Assembly: GCA_002384725.1 (NCBI GenBank)
Contig: DGBF01000177.1
Location: 433-13,300, forward strand
Origin: Flavobacteriales bacterium UBA4011
GTDB lineage: Bacteria; Bacteroidota; Bacteroidia; Flavobacteriales_D; Crocinitomicaceae
Length of the DNA: 12,868 bases
Reading direction: 5' to 3'
Shown piece by piece: positions 1 to 6,598 of this stretch (its first letter is position 1; every line of letters begins with the position of its first letter). The notes beneath the pieces are model-generated. The model was given only the letters and a program-made list of their open reading frames with translations, did no database searches and was not told where the DNA came from. The position numbers and the translations under genes were made by a program.

Positions 1-1210
1 CACAGAAATAGAATTCAATATCCTCTGGAGCGTCATGTTTTTTCAAGTATTGATCAATAACAGCTTGGTGAACAAATCCGACGAAACCATCGCCTTCGGT
101 ATCCTCCATATCTTTTTTCTCCACCCAATTATCTTCAGGAATTGCATTGGAAAGAACCATGTAGAATTTAAAATTCGGGAAGTCTTTCTCCAAATCTCGG
201 AAGTAGTGAATGTAGAACAACTCCGCTCTTGATCGTCCACCATACCAGTAGGTAACTTTTCGATTCGTCTTGATTGTTTTAAACAATTCGTACAAGTGAG
301 AACGCATTGGAGCCATTCCAGCTCCACCACCAATGTAAAGCATCTCAGCGTCAGAGTCATTGATAAAGAATTCTCCATACGGTCCTGAAACAAGAACTTC
401 ATCACCTTCTTTTTGATTAAAGATATAGGAAGATGCAATTCCTGGATTTACATTCATCCAACGGTTTGCATTTCTATCAAATGGCGGGGCTGCAACACGA
501 ACATTTAACATAATTCTTCTTCCTTCAGCAGGATAAGAGGCCATTGAATATGCACGAACAACTTCTTCGTCATTTTTCATTACTAAATCCAACATTCTGA
601 AAGGACCTTCTGCCCATTCTATATCGAATTTATTTGGTTCACCTGGATGATCATCTGGATGAGCCGTAATATCCATATCCGAAAATTTCACCGTACATTT
701 CGGGATCTTGATTTGGATATATCCACCCGCTTTATAATCCATATCTTCTGGGATCTCAACGATGAACTCCTTAATATACGTTGCCACATTAAAGTTTGAA
801 ACGACTTTCGCCTTCCATTCTTTGATTCCAAGAATTTCTTCTTCGACTTCAATATGCATGTCTTCTTTCACCTTCACCTGACAACCCAAACGGTGGTTAC
901 TAGCAATTTCTTTTCTAGAAAAATGAGGCTCCTCTGTTGGAAGAATATTTCCTCCACCTGATTCGACAATACAAACACATTGAACGCAAGTTCCACCTCC
1001 ACCACAAGCAGACGGCAAGAATATTCCGTTATTTCCTAAAGTTGAAAGTAGCGTTCCACCACCATCGACTTCTAAAACCGTATCGTGATTGATAGTAATC
1101 TTAATCTTTCCCTTTGGCGACAACTTCGCTTTTGCAAAAAGAAGCATTGAAGTTAAAAGTAATACGACCAGCAAAAATGCTGCAATAGTAATTCCTAAAG
1201 TTAATCCCAT
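1..1210 (-). CDS. nqrF: Na+-translocating NADH:quinone reductase subunit F (3' end beyond window)
   Basis: This is the NADH-oxidising subunit of Na+-NQR. It takes a hydride from NADH onto FAD and passes electrons through a [2Fe-2S] centre into the membrane subunits. My translation gives 403 residues before the left edge. There is one N-terminal membrane anchor (about 4-24), then a plant-type ferredoxin domain with Cys69, Cys75, Cys78 and Cys110, the same spacing as in Vibrio NqrF. The FAD-binding RAYSMASYP motif (219-227) and the NAD-domain GGGAGMAPMR motif (294-303) follow. The frame runs off the window at EFYFC, just before the usual GPPMM motif, so roughly 20 residues are missing. The ATG lies 2 bases after the nqrE stop, which implies tight co-translation. 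Cys80, close after the cluster ligands, is an extra cysteine. The identification is secure. Confidence 0.97.
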   Translation of the reverse strand, partial: MGLTLGITIAAFLLVVLLLTSMLLFAKAKLSPKGKIKITINHDTVLEVDGGGTLLSTLGNNGIFLPSACGGGGTCVQCVCIVESGGGNILPTEEPHFSRKEIASNHRLGCQVKVKEDMHIEVEEEILGIKEWKAKVVSNFNVATYIKEFIVEIPEDMDYKAGGYIQIKIPKCTVKFSDMDITAHPDDHPGEPNKFDIEWAEGPFRMLDLVMKNDEEVVRAYSMASYPAEGRRIMLNVRVAAPPFDRNANRWMNVNPGIASSYIFNQKEGDEVLVSGPYGEFFINDSDAEMLYIGGGAGMAPMRSHLYELFKTIKTNRKVTYWYGGRSRAELFYIHYFRDLEKDFPNFKFYMVLSNAIPEDNWVEKKDMEDTEGDGFVGFVHQAVIDQYLKKHDAPEDIEFYFC

Positions 1211-1212
1211 GA

Positions 1213-1935
1213 TTAATCGTTTATTTCGTTTTTAATAGTGATTGCCTTTGCTGTTTTAACAGCAGGTGCAGCTTTATCAATCATTCCAGTTGCTGCCTTA
1301 TCTTCTTTTTTATCCTTACCGTATTTGATCCCCATGAAACTCATGAAAGCCATTCCCATCAATCCAGTTATGATAAAAGTAATTCCTAATCCTCTCAAGG
1401 CAGGTGGAACGTTTGAGTACCGGATTTTTTCACGAATAGCAGCAATTGCCACAATTGCTATAAACCAACCAATACCAGACCCTAAAGAGAATGCGGTTGC
1501 ATCAAATAAAGTCGAATATTGTCTGTCTTGCATAAATAATGCACCACCCAAGATAGAACAGTTAACTGCAATTAGAGGAAGGAAAATCCCCAAAGCACCA
1601 TATAGCGCTGGAGCAAATTTCTCCACCAACATTTCAACCAATTGAACGATAGAAGCGACAACTGCGATGAACATGATAAAAGACAAGAAACTCAAATCAA
1701 TATTAGCGTATTCAGCACCCATCCATTCAAGTGCGCCGGCTTTTAAAAGGTAATTCTCTAATAAATAATTGACAGGAACGGTAACAACTAATACGAATAT
1801 TACTGCTGCTCCAAGTCCAACTGCGGTCTTAACCGTTTTTGATACGGCAAGATAAGAACACATACCCAAGAAGTATGCGAAGATCATATTCTCGGAGAAT
1901 ATGGCTTTAACGAAGATATCTAATGTACTTTCCAT
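1213..1935 (-). CDS. nqrE: Na+-translocating NADH:quinone reductase subunit E
   Basis: This integral membrane subunit pairs with NqrD. In known Na+-NQR structures the two subunits hold an intramembrane iron-sulphur centre between NqrF and NqrC and form part of the sodium pathway. The 240-residue protein has about six hydrophobic segments. Cys26 (in FLGMCSYLA) and Cys126 (in AVNCSILGG) match the conserved ligand positions. The N-terminus aligns with Vibrio NqrE without a gap up to Cys26, so the ATG at 1935 is right. It is preceded by a purine-rich AAAGAGAAA stretch, a plausible ribosome site. After the last membrane segment, residues about 204-240 form a hydrophilic tail rich in lysine and alanine. 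Vibrio NqrE, about 198 residues long, lacks this tail. The gene lies 11 bases after nqrD and 2 bases before nqrF. Confidence 0.97.
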   Translation of the reverse strand: MESTLDIFVKAIFSENMIFAYFLGMCSYLAVSKTVKTAVGLGAAVIFVLVVTVPVNYLLENYLLKAGALEWMGAEYANIDLSFLSFIMFIAVVASIVQLVEMLVEKFAPALYGALGIFLPLIAVNCSILGGALFMQDRQYSTLFDATAFSLGSGIGWFIAIVAIAAIREKIRYSNVPPALRGLGITFIITGLMGMAFMSFMGIKYGKDKKEDKAATGMIDKAAPAVKTAKAITIKNEIND

Positions 1936-1946
1936 TTTCTCTTTAA

Positions 1947-2639
1947 TTAATGTGTTTCGATTAAATCTTTATTTCTTGAACGCTGAATCCAAATGATAAT
2001 TCCTACAATAATCAGTGCCATTGGAGGCAGAATCATCATGTTATTATTCATATACCCCATAGAGTATAGACCTGTTCCTAATGGACTATCAGCAGTTGGA
2101 ATTGGGCTTCCAAAAATTGGATAACCCATTAATGATCCTGAACCAAACAATTCACGGAATACAGCAACAAGAATTAATAACCCTGCGTAACCAACACCAT
2201 TGCCAATACCATCAAGGATAGAAGGCCAAGGTTTATTTGCCATTGCAAAAGCTTCGAAACGTCCCATAATAATACAGTTGGTAATAATCAAACCAACGAA
2301 TACGGATAGTTTCTCAGAGACATCTGGCATAAATGCTTTCAGTACTTCGTTTACAATAATTACCAACGAGGCTACAATAACCAATTGTACGATAATTCGA
2401 ATTTTGGAAGGAATTAAATTTCTAAGTAATGAAATTATCAAATTTCCCGCAACCAATACGAAGATAACCGATGCACCCATAACAACACCTTGCATTACCT
2501 GCACTGTAATCGCCAATGCCGAACAAATCCCTAAGACCTGAACGGTCACAGGATTGTTATCCGTTAGTGGATCCGTTATTAATTTTCTGTTTTTCTTAGA
2601 AAATAACGGTTCTTTTATTTTTTCTGCTACTTCACTCAT
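1947..2639 (-). CDS. nqrD: Na+-translocating NADH:quinone reductase subunit D
   Basis: This integral membrane subunit is homologous to NqrE (and to RnfE/RnfA) and is its partner around the intramembrane iron-sulphur centre. The 230 residues start with a hydrophilic segment of about 28 residues, followed by the family signature DNNPVTVQVLGICSALA with Cys39. The second conserved cysteine is Cys122, in LIITNCIIMGR. About six hydrophobic segments are visible, and the C-terminus is short and charged (RSRNKDLIETH). It is slightly longer than Vibrio NqrD (about 210), mostly at the N-terminus and in the loop with PIPTADSPLG. The start at 2639 follows the nqrC stop by 13 bases, with only a weak ribosome-site match. 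The identification is secure. Confidence 0.97.
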   Translation of the reverse strand: MSEVAEKIKEPLFSKKNRKLITDPLTDNNPVTVQVLGICSALAITVQVMQGVVMGASVIFVLVAGNLIISLLRNLIPSKIRIIVQLVIVASLVIIVNEVLKAFMPDVSEKLSVFVGLIITNCIIMGRFEAFAMANKPWPSILDGIGNGVGYAGLLILVAVFRELFGSGSLMGYPIFGSPIPTADSPLGTGLYSMGYMNNNMMILPPMALIIVGIIIWIQRSRNKDLIETH

Positions 2640-2652
2640 CTTGCTTCAGCTT

Positions 2653-3384
2653 TTAATTCTTTGATTTAAAATAAGAAACATAAACTTCCATACATCTGTT
2701 TGTCATTTCTTCTACACCTTTTGATGTAATTGTTCCACCTGTAATTCCGTCCACTTTTTGCTGCTTTGTGGGTCCTGAGCCGTCTTTTACAATTTCGAAT
2801 TTTGCAAAGGATCCTGAATCATCAGAAATCGTTTCTCCAATCCAACGATCAATAAAAAACTGCTGTGTGATTTCAGCTCCAAGTCCGGGTGTTTCACCTT
2901 TATGAGCGAACGAAGCCCCAATTATCGTCTTCTTATCTTCTCCAATACAAATGTTCCCCCAAATTGGCCCCCAAAGTCCATTACCGACAAGAGGAGCAAT
3001 ATACAATGTCTTACCATCTTTCTTGCCTATAAACAAAGGATAGTTTCTTTTGTTTTCAGGAAGTTTTTTATCTCTAATCTCTTTTCGGATATCTACCTTA
3101 AAGGCATCACCGTCAATCTTCTCACCTTTGGAATTCAACACAATTGCATCTTTCAAATCGATGTATTTGTTAAACTCTGCATCAGCATTTTTACGAGAAA
3201 TTTTCTCACCTTCTGCTTGGGTCAACATCGCTTTCAAAATATCCATTTTCTTCTTAACGACTTCATTTTGATCTTGACGATCTCTCAACCCCATTGATAG
3301 GAGTGCTAATGTAGTCCCTACAACGACAACTAAGGCAGTTGCAAATGCAAATGTATAGCTAGCGCTTTCTTTGTTTATTGCCAT
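2653..3384 (-). CDS. nqrC: Na+-translocating NADH:quinone reductase subunit C (FMN-binding)
   Basis: NqrC carries a covalently bound FMN on the outer side of the membrane and relays electrons from the NqrD/E centre to NqrB. The 243 residues comprise one N-terminal membrane helix (about 9-31) and a soluble FMN-binding domain. The attachment site lies in DGITGGTITSKGV, with Thr218 the expected phosphoester-linked residue by homology. The usual motif is (S/T)GAT, but here glycine replaces alanine (TGGT). Attachment needs the flavin transferase ApbE, which is not encoded in this window. The GETPGLGAEI stretch (163-172) is another family hallmark. The ATG at 3384 comes one base after the nqrB stop (TAA-G-ATG), so translation is probably coupled. 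Confidence 0.96.
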   Translation of the reverse strand: MAINKESASYTFAFATALVVVVGTTLALLSMGLRDRQDQNEVVKKKMDILKAMLTQAEGEKISRKNADAEFNKYIDLKDAIVLNSKGEKIDGDAFKVDIRKEIRDKKLPENKRNYPLFIGKKDGKTLYIAPLVGNGLWGPIWGNICIGEDKKTIIGASFAHKGETPGLGAEITQQFFIDRWIGETISDDSGSFAKFEIVKDGSGPTKQQKVDGITGGTITSKGVEEMTNRCMEVYVSYFKSKN

Positions 3385-3385
3385 C

Positions 3386-4615
3386 TTATGCTGTTTTTAA
3401 TCTTGATAATCTTCTTTTTATATTCATCTGAACCACGTAATGATCGATAATTGGTGCCATGACATTCATGAACAAAATAGCCAAGAATACTCCTTCAGGA
3501 TATGCCGGGTTCAATACGCGAATTAATATCGCAATCATACCACCAAACAATCCATACCAAATTTTACCGCCCTGTGTTTGAGAGGCCGTTACTGGATCGG
3601 TAGCCATAAATATAGCTCCAAATGCAAACCCTCCGATAACCAAATGATAAATTGCCGGAAGCTCTAGATATGCGTTACCTCCAGCAAGATTTAGTATCAA
3701 TCCCATCATTAAGCCACCAGCAAAGAATGATGCCATAATTCTCAGAGAACCTACTCCGGTAATTAATAAAATTGCTGCGCCAATTAAACAAGCCAAAGTT
3801 GATGTTTCACCAATCGACCCAGGAATCATTCCCACAAAGGAATCTATTAAGGAATAGTTATTCGTAATTGCTTCCAACCCAGCTTGGGTAGTACCGACGA
3901 CTTCTTGTCCGGCGACGACAGCCTTATCTCCCATAAAGGTTGCTAAATCGCCAAGTACAGTAGATCCTGAAAACCCATCAACTGATTTTTCAGTTCCTGC
4001 CATCCAAACTTTATCTCCAGACATGCTTGTAGGATAAGCAAAAAATAAGAACGCTCGCGCGGTAAGAGCAATATTCAAGATATTCATACCAGTTCCTCCA
4101 AAAATTTCCTTTCCTATGACAACAGCAAACACCGTAGCAACTGCAACCATCCATAAGGGCACGTCAGCCGGCATGCACAGTGGAATAAGCATTCCAGACA
4201 CTAGATAGCCTTCATGAAGAGAATGCCCTCTTAACATTCCGAATAAGAATTCAACTGCCAGACCAACTCCGTACGAAACGACTATAATTGGCAGTACATA
4301 TGTCAGGCCTAAAAGGAATTTGGGTCCCATGTCTGACCAATATGCCAAATCACGAGTTCCTGCTTCGGCAACCATTCCCCAATGACCAGTATTATAAATT
4401 CCAAAAATCAGACATGGCACCAAAGCCAGGACTACCATGATCATAGTTCTTTTCAAATCGACACCATCCCGAATATGAGCACCTTTTTCAGTCACTAATT
4501 TCGGAGTGAATGCGAAAGTGGCGATTGTTTCAAATAATGGATTCCATTTTTCCCATTTTCCGCCTTTAACGAAGTTGGGTTCCATTTTGTGTAATTGCTT
4601 TTCTAAAAATTTCAT
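3386..4615 (-). CDS. nqrB: Na+-translocating NADH:quinone reductase subunit B
   Basis: NqrB is the large membrane subunit. It carries a second covalent FMN and riboflavin and passes electrons to quinone, which in Bacteroidota is normally menaquinone. The protein is 409 residues with about ten hydrophobic segments. The FMN-linked threonine is expected at Thr219, in VDGFSGSTVLG. The fit to the (S/T)GAT motif is imperfect because serine replaces alanine. HEGYLVSGMLIPL (134-146) is the conserved stretch in which quinone-site inhibitor-resistance changes are known in Vibrio. The C-terminal ATDPVTAS segment (338-345) and MAPIIDHYVV are also typical. The start at 4615 is preceded by AGGA, one of the few clear ribosome sites here, and lies 15 bases after nqrA. 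Confidence 0.97.
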   Translation of the reverse strand: MKFLEKQLHKMEPNFVKGGKWEKWNPLFETIATFAFTPKLVTEKGAHIRDGVDLKRTMIMVVLALVPCLIFGIYNTGHWGMVAEAGTRDLAYWSDMGPKFLLGLTYVLPIIVVSYGVGLAVEFLFGMLRGHSLHEGYLVSGMLIPLCMPADVPLWMVAVATVFAVVIGKEIFGGTGMNILNIALTARAFLFFAYPTSMSGDKVWMAGTEKSVDGFSGSTVLGDLATFMGDKAVVAGQEVVGTTQAGLEAITNNYSLIDSFVGMIPGSIGETSTLACLIGAAILLITGVGSLRIMASFFAGGLMMGLILNLAGGNAYLELPAIYHLVIGGFAFGAIFMATDPVTASQTQGGKIWYGLFGGMIAILIRVLNPAYPEGVFLAILFMNVMAPIIDHYVVQMNIKRRLSRLKTA

Positions 4616-4630
4616 CTTATTCCTATTGAA

Positions 4631-5992
4631 TTACATGCACTCATCTTGAATCAAGTCTAGCGCAGTTCGGATTTTATCTTGAATATTTATTTTCGATGTA
4701 CAGACGTATTCGCACAAAGCGAAATCTTCAGGAATTACTTCATAGATCCCAAGATTTTCCATACCATCAATATCATCAGTGATGGCTGCTTTAACTAATT
4801 GCATTGGCAAAATATCAAACGGAAAAACCTTTTCCATTTCTCCTGTTACAACGAAACCCCTTTCTTCCCCATTTGTATTTGTATCTAAACGTTTTCGTTT
4901 ATTTGGCGATAAAAATGTCGGGAATAATCTAGAATTCGAATATTTGTCAAATCCAGGCCCAAGCCAACCTTTCGTTAAAAAGAACTTATACTCATTCCCT
5001 TCTGGTAACACAGTAATTTGATTTGCGTAAAAACCTAAGTAACCATCTTGAGAAATTTTTTCTCCGGTTAAAGGATTTCCACTTACAACACGAACGTTTT
5101 CACCTTCAATATTCTTTTTTACAAATTCAGAAATACTAGCACATGTTACTGTTTTGTAATACTTTCTGTTTTTCACCTCTGACCCTGTAAGAGCAATCAT
5201 TTTTGAGGTGTCGAATTTCCCAGTCAAAAGACATCGACCAATAATCATAACATCCTGAGCATTCACGGTCCACACTAATTCTCCTTTGTTTATAGGATCA
5301 ATGTGGTGAATTTGAGTTCCAACATTACCTGCTGGATGCTTACCTGAAATTTTATTGATTTGGACATTCTTTGAATTAGAGAAAACTTCGCCAGAAGTGC
5401 TTTCACCATTAAGAGTCAAATGCACAATGCCATCTGTCAATTTAGACAAGGCATCCAAACCAGCTTGAAAGTTTTCCGATTCACCGTGCAACATAAAATC
5501 TAAATCTGCTGCTAAAGGTGAGCTATCAAAAGCAGAAACAAAAATCGCCTTGGGCGTAGTTTCTGGATCAGCAACTATATCGATCGGTCTTTGTTTGATA
5601 TACATCCAAAGTCCATTATTTAGCATATGCTCCTTTAAATCTTCCCTTGATACGGAAGTTGGATTAATCGGACCAGACGTTTTGTAATTTTGAGATCCAT
5701 CAGAATCCACAATAACTTCTATAATTCTTCTTTTTTCTCCGCGGATAATATCACGAACTACACCGCTTATTGGCGAAACACATTTTACCTTCTCCTTGTA
5801 TTTATTGAAGAACAAAGTGTCACCAGCAAGAACCGTATCTCCAGCTTTAACTGCCATTTTTGGTGTTAAACCATGAAAATCAGAGGGGCGAACAGATATT
5901 GATTTAGGAAGGACAAATTCAGCGCTTACCTCTTCGGCTTCACCTACTAGTTTGATGTTCAATCCTTTTTTTAGCTTAACCGTCTTCGACAT
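4631..5992 (-). CDS. nqrA: Na+-translocating NADH:quinone reductase subunit A
   Basis: NqrA is the soluble, cytoplasm-facing subunit that packs against NqrB. It is related to RnfC and the Nqo1 family and has been linked to quinone binding. The product is 453 residues (Vibrio about 446) and appears full length, with no membrane segment. It begins MSKTVKLKKGLNIKLVG, the usual opening. Further recognisable family segments are MAVKAGDTVLAGDTLF (46-61), HPAGNVGTQIHHIDP and LTGSEVKNRKYYKT. It is the first gene of the operon. Upstream lie a Bacteroidota-type -7 element and a divergent intergenic region shared with apaG. The leader is about 20 bases if that element is used, with no strong Shine-Dalgarno sequence. 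Confidence 0.97.
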   Translation of the reverse strand: MSKTVKLKKGLNIKLVGEAEEVSAEFVLPKSISVRPSDFHGLTPKMAVKAGDTVLAGDTLFFNKYKEKVKCVSPISGVVRDIIRGEKRRIIEVIVDSDGSQNYKTSGPINPTSVSREDLKEHMLNNGLWMYIKQRPIDIVADPETTPKAIFVSAFDSSPLAADLDFMLHGESENFQAGLDALSKLTDGIVHLTLNGESTSGEVFSNSKNVQINKISGKHPAGNVGTQIHHIDPINKGELVWTVNAQDVMIIGRCLLTGKFDTSKMIALTGSEVKNRKYYKTVTCASISEFVKKNIEGENVRVVSGNPLTGEKISQDGYLGFYANQITVLPEGNEYKFFLTKGWLGPGFDKYSNSRLFPTFLSPNKRKRLDTNTNGEERGFVVTGEMEKVFPFDILPMQLVKAAITDDIDGMENLGIYEVIPEDFALCEYVCTSKINIQDKIRTALDLIQDECM

Positions 5993-6019
5993 GTTTCTAA
6001 ATCGTTTAATTTAATTGCG

Positions 6020-6027
6020 CAAAATTA
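6020..6027 (-). promoter_or_regulatory. -7 promoter element for the nqr operon
   Basis: Read on the minus strand this is TAATTTTG, a perfect match to the Bacteroidota -7 consensus TAnnTTTG. It lies 27 bases upstream of the nqrA ATG, which would give a short leader. I found no matching TTG or TTTG element at the usual 17-23 base spacing upstream, so the -33 half is missing or degenerate. That may mean an activator is needed, or that the match is chance in AT-rich DNA. Confidence 0.55.
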
Positions 6028-6083
6028 GTAAATACTTAGATTTTCATCCTAATTGAAGGGCAAAAGCAGTATGAAATAAGCAA

Positions 6084-6126
6084 TTTAGAATGGTTCTAAA
6101 TAAGAACTGAATATAATTGAATTCAG
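6084..6126. repeat. Nested inverted repeats in the nqrA/apaG intergenic region
   Basis: The first element is a perfect 7-base inverted repeat with a 3-base centre, TTTAGAA-TGG-TTCTAAA (6084-6100). Its right arm is reused in an overlapping repeat, GTTCT-AAATA-AGAAC (6093-6107). A third pair, CTGAAT ... ATTCAG (6107-6112 and 6121-6126), adjoins it. Nothing here codes for protein and there is no T-tract, so operator sites for a dimeric regulator are more likely than a terminator. The cluster sits about 57 bases upstream of the nqrA -7 element and about 38 bases upstream of the apaG start, so it could serve either gene. Confidence 0.45.
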
Positions 6127-6163
6127 ATTATGTTTATATTGAATTTAATTTGCGGTTGTCAAT

Positions 6164-6598
6164 TTGAAAATAAAAACATACTTTAGAAGAACAAAAAGCA
6201 AAATTATCAATTTAAATACTGAAATATCAGAGGGGGTGAAAGTTACTGTGACTTCAAATTTTAGGACAGATTTATCGTATCTGGACCTTGGAAGATATTT
6301 TTTTAATTACAGAATCGAAATAAAGAACTTTAATCACTTTAAAATTAAATTATTGCACCGTGACTGGTACATTTTTGATTCGTTAGGAGAGGCAGTATTT
6401 GTCAGTGGGGAAGGAGTTGTCGGAGAACAACCTGTTCTGCAAGGAGGAGAGAGCTTCAGATACACTTCGGGGGTTGAACTAGCATCAGAGCTCGGTTATA
6501 TGAAGGGTTATTTTACCTTTATCAATTTAGGAACGGAAAATCACTTTCAGGTACATGTTCCGAAAATTCAGCTTAACTGCCCTTTGAAATTGAATTAA
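6164..6598 (+). CDS. apaG: ApaG domain protein (DUF525)
   Basis: The product is a small single-domain beta-sandwich protein of the ApaG family, fibronectin type III-like. In enterobacteria ApaG is linked to Co2+/Mg2+ homeostasis and diadenosine tetraphosphate levels, but its biochemical role is unsettled. Visible family features are EGVKVTVTSNF near the start, HRDWYIFDS, the signature GEGVVGEQPVLQGGESF, the YTSG turn, MKGYFTF, and a C-terminal PLKLN. The protein is 144 residues, against about 125-130 usually, because of a basic N-terminal extension (about residues 1-17). The start is inferred. An in-frame stop lies at 6146-6148 and the frame has no ATG before residue 109, so TTG at 6164 is the only conventional start. 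The gene is divergent from nqrA, and its 3' end overlaps the convergent TPR gene by 26 bases. Confidence 0.87.
   Translation: MKIKTYFRRTKSKIINLNTEISEGVKVTVTSNFRTDLSYLDLGRYFFNYRIEIKNFNHFKIKLLHRDWYIFDSLGEAVFVSGEGVVGEQPVLQGGESFRYTSGVELASELGYMKGYFTFINLGTENHFQVHVPKIQLNCPLKLN

Noticed and set aside
43..438. A 131-codon minus-strand open frame near the left edge
   Set aside because: It is out of frame with nqrF, whose own frame is open from 1210 to the window edge and carries all family motifs. It resembles no protein family I recognise.
959..1030. Glycine- and cysteine-rich repeat-like stretch in nqrF
   Set aside because: It is simply the [2Fe-2S] cysteine motif CGGGGTCVQC and the following GGG turn, expected in NqrF.
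1238..3297. Several plus-strand open frames of 73-135 codons opposite nqrE, nqrD and nqrC
   Set aside because: They lie wholly antisense to well-supported genes, have no recognisable domains, and are explained by the hydrophobic codon bias of the membrane proteins on the other strand.
6129..6152. Possible apaG -7 elements TATGTTTA (6129-6136) and TTAATTTG (6145-6152)
   Set aside because: Each has one mismatch to TAnnTTTG and neither has a TTG at a suitable upstream distance. In such AT-rich DNA these are too weak to annotate.
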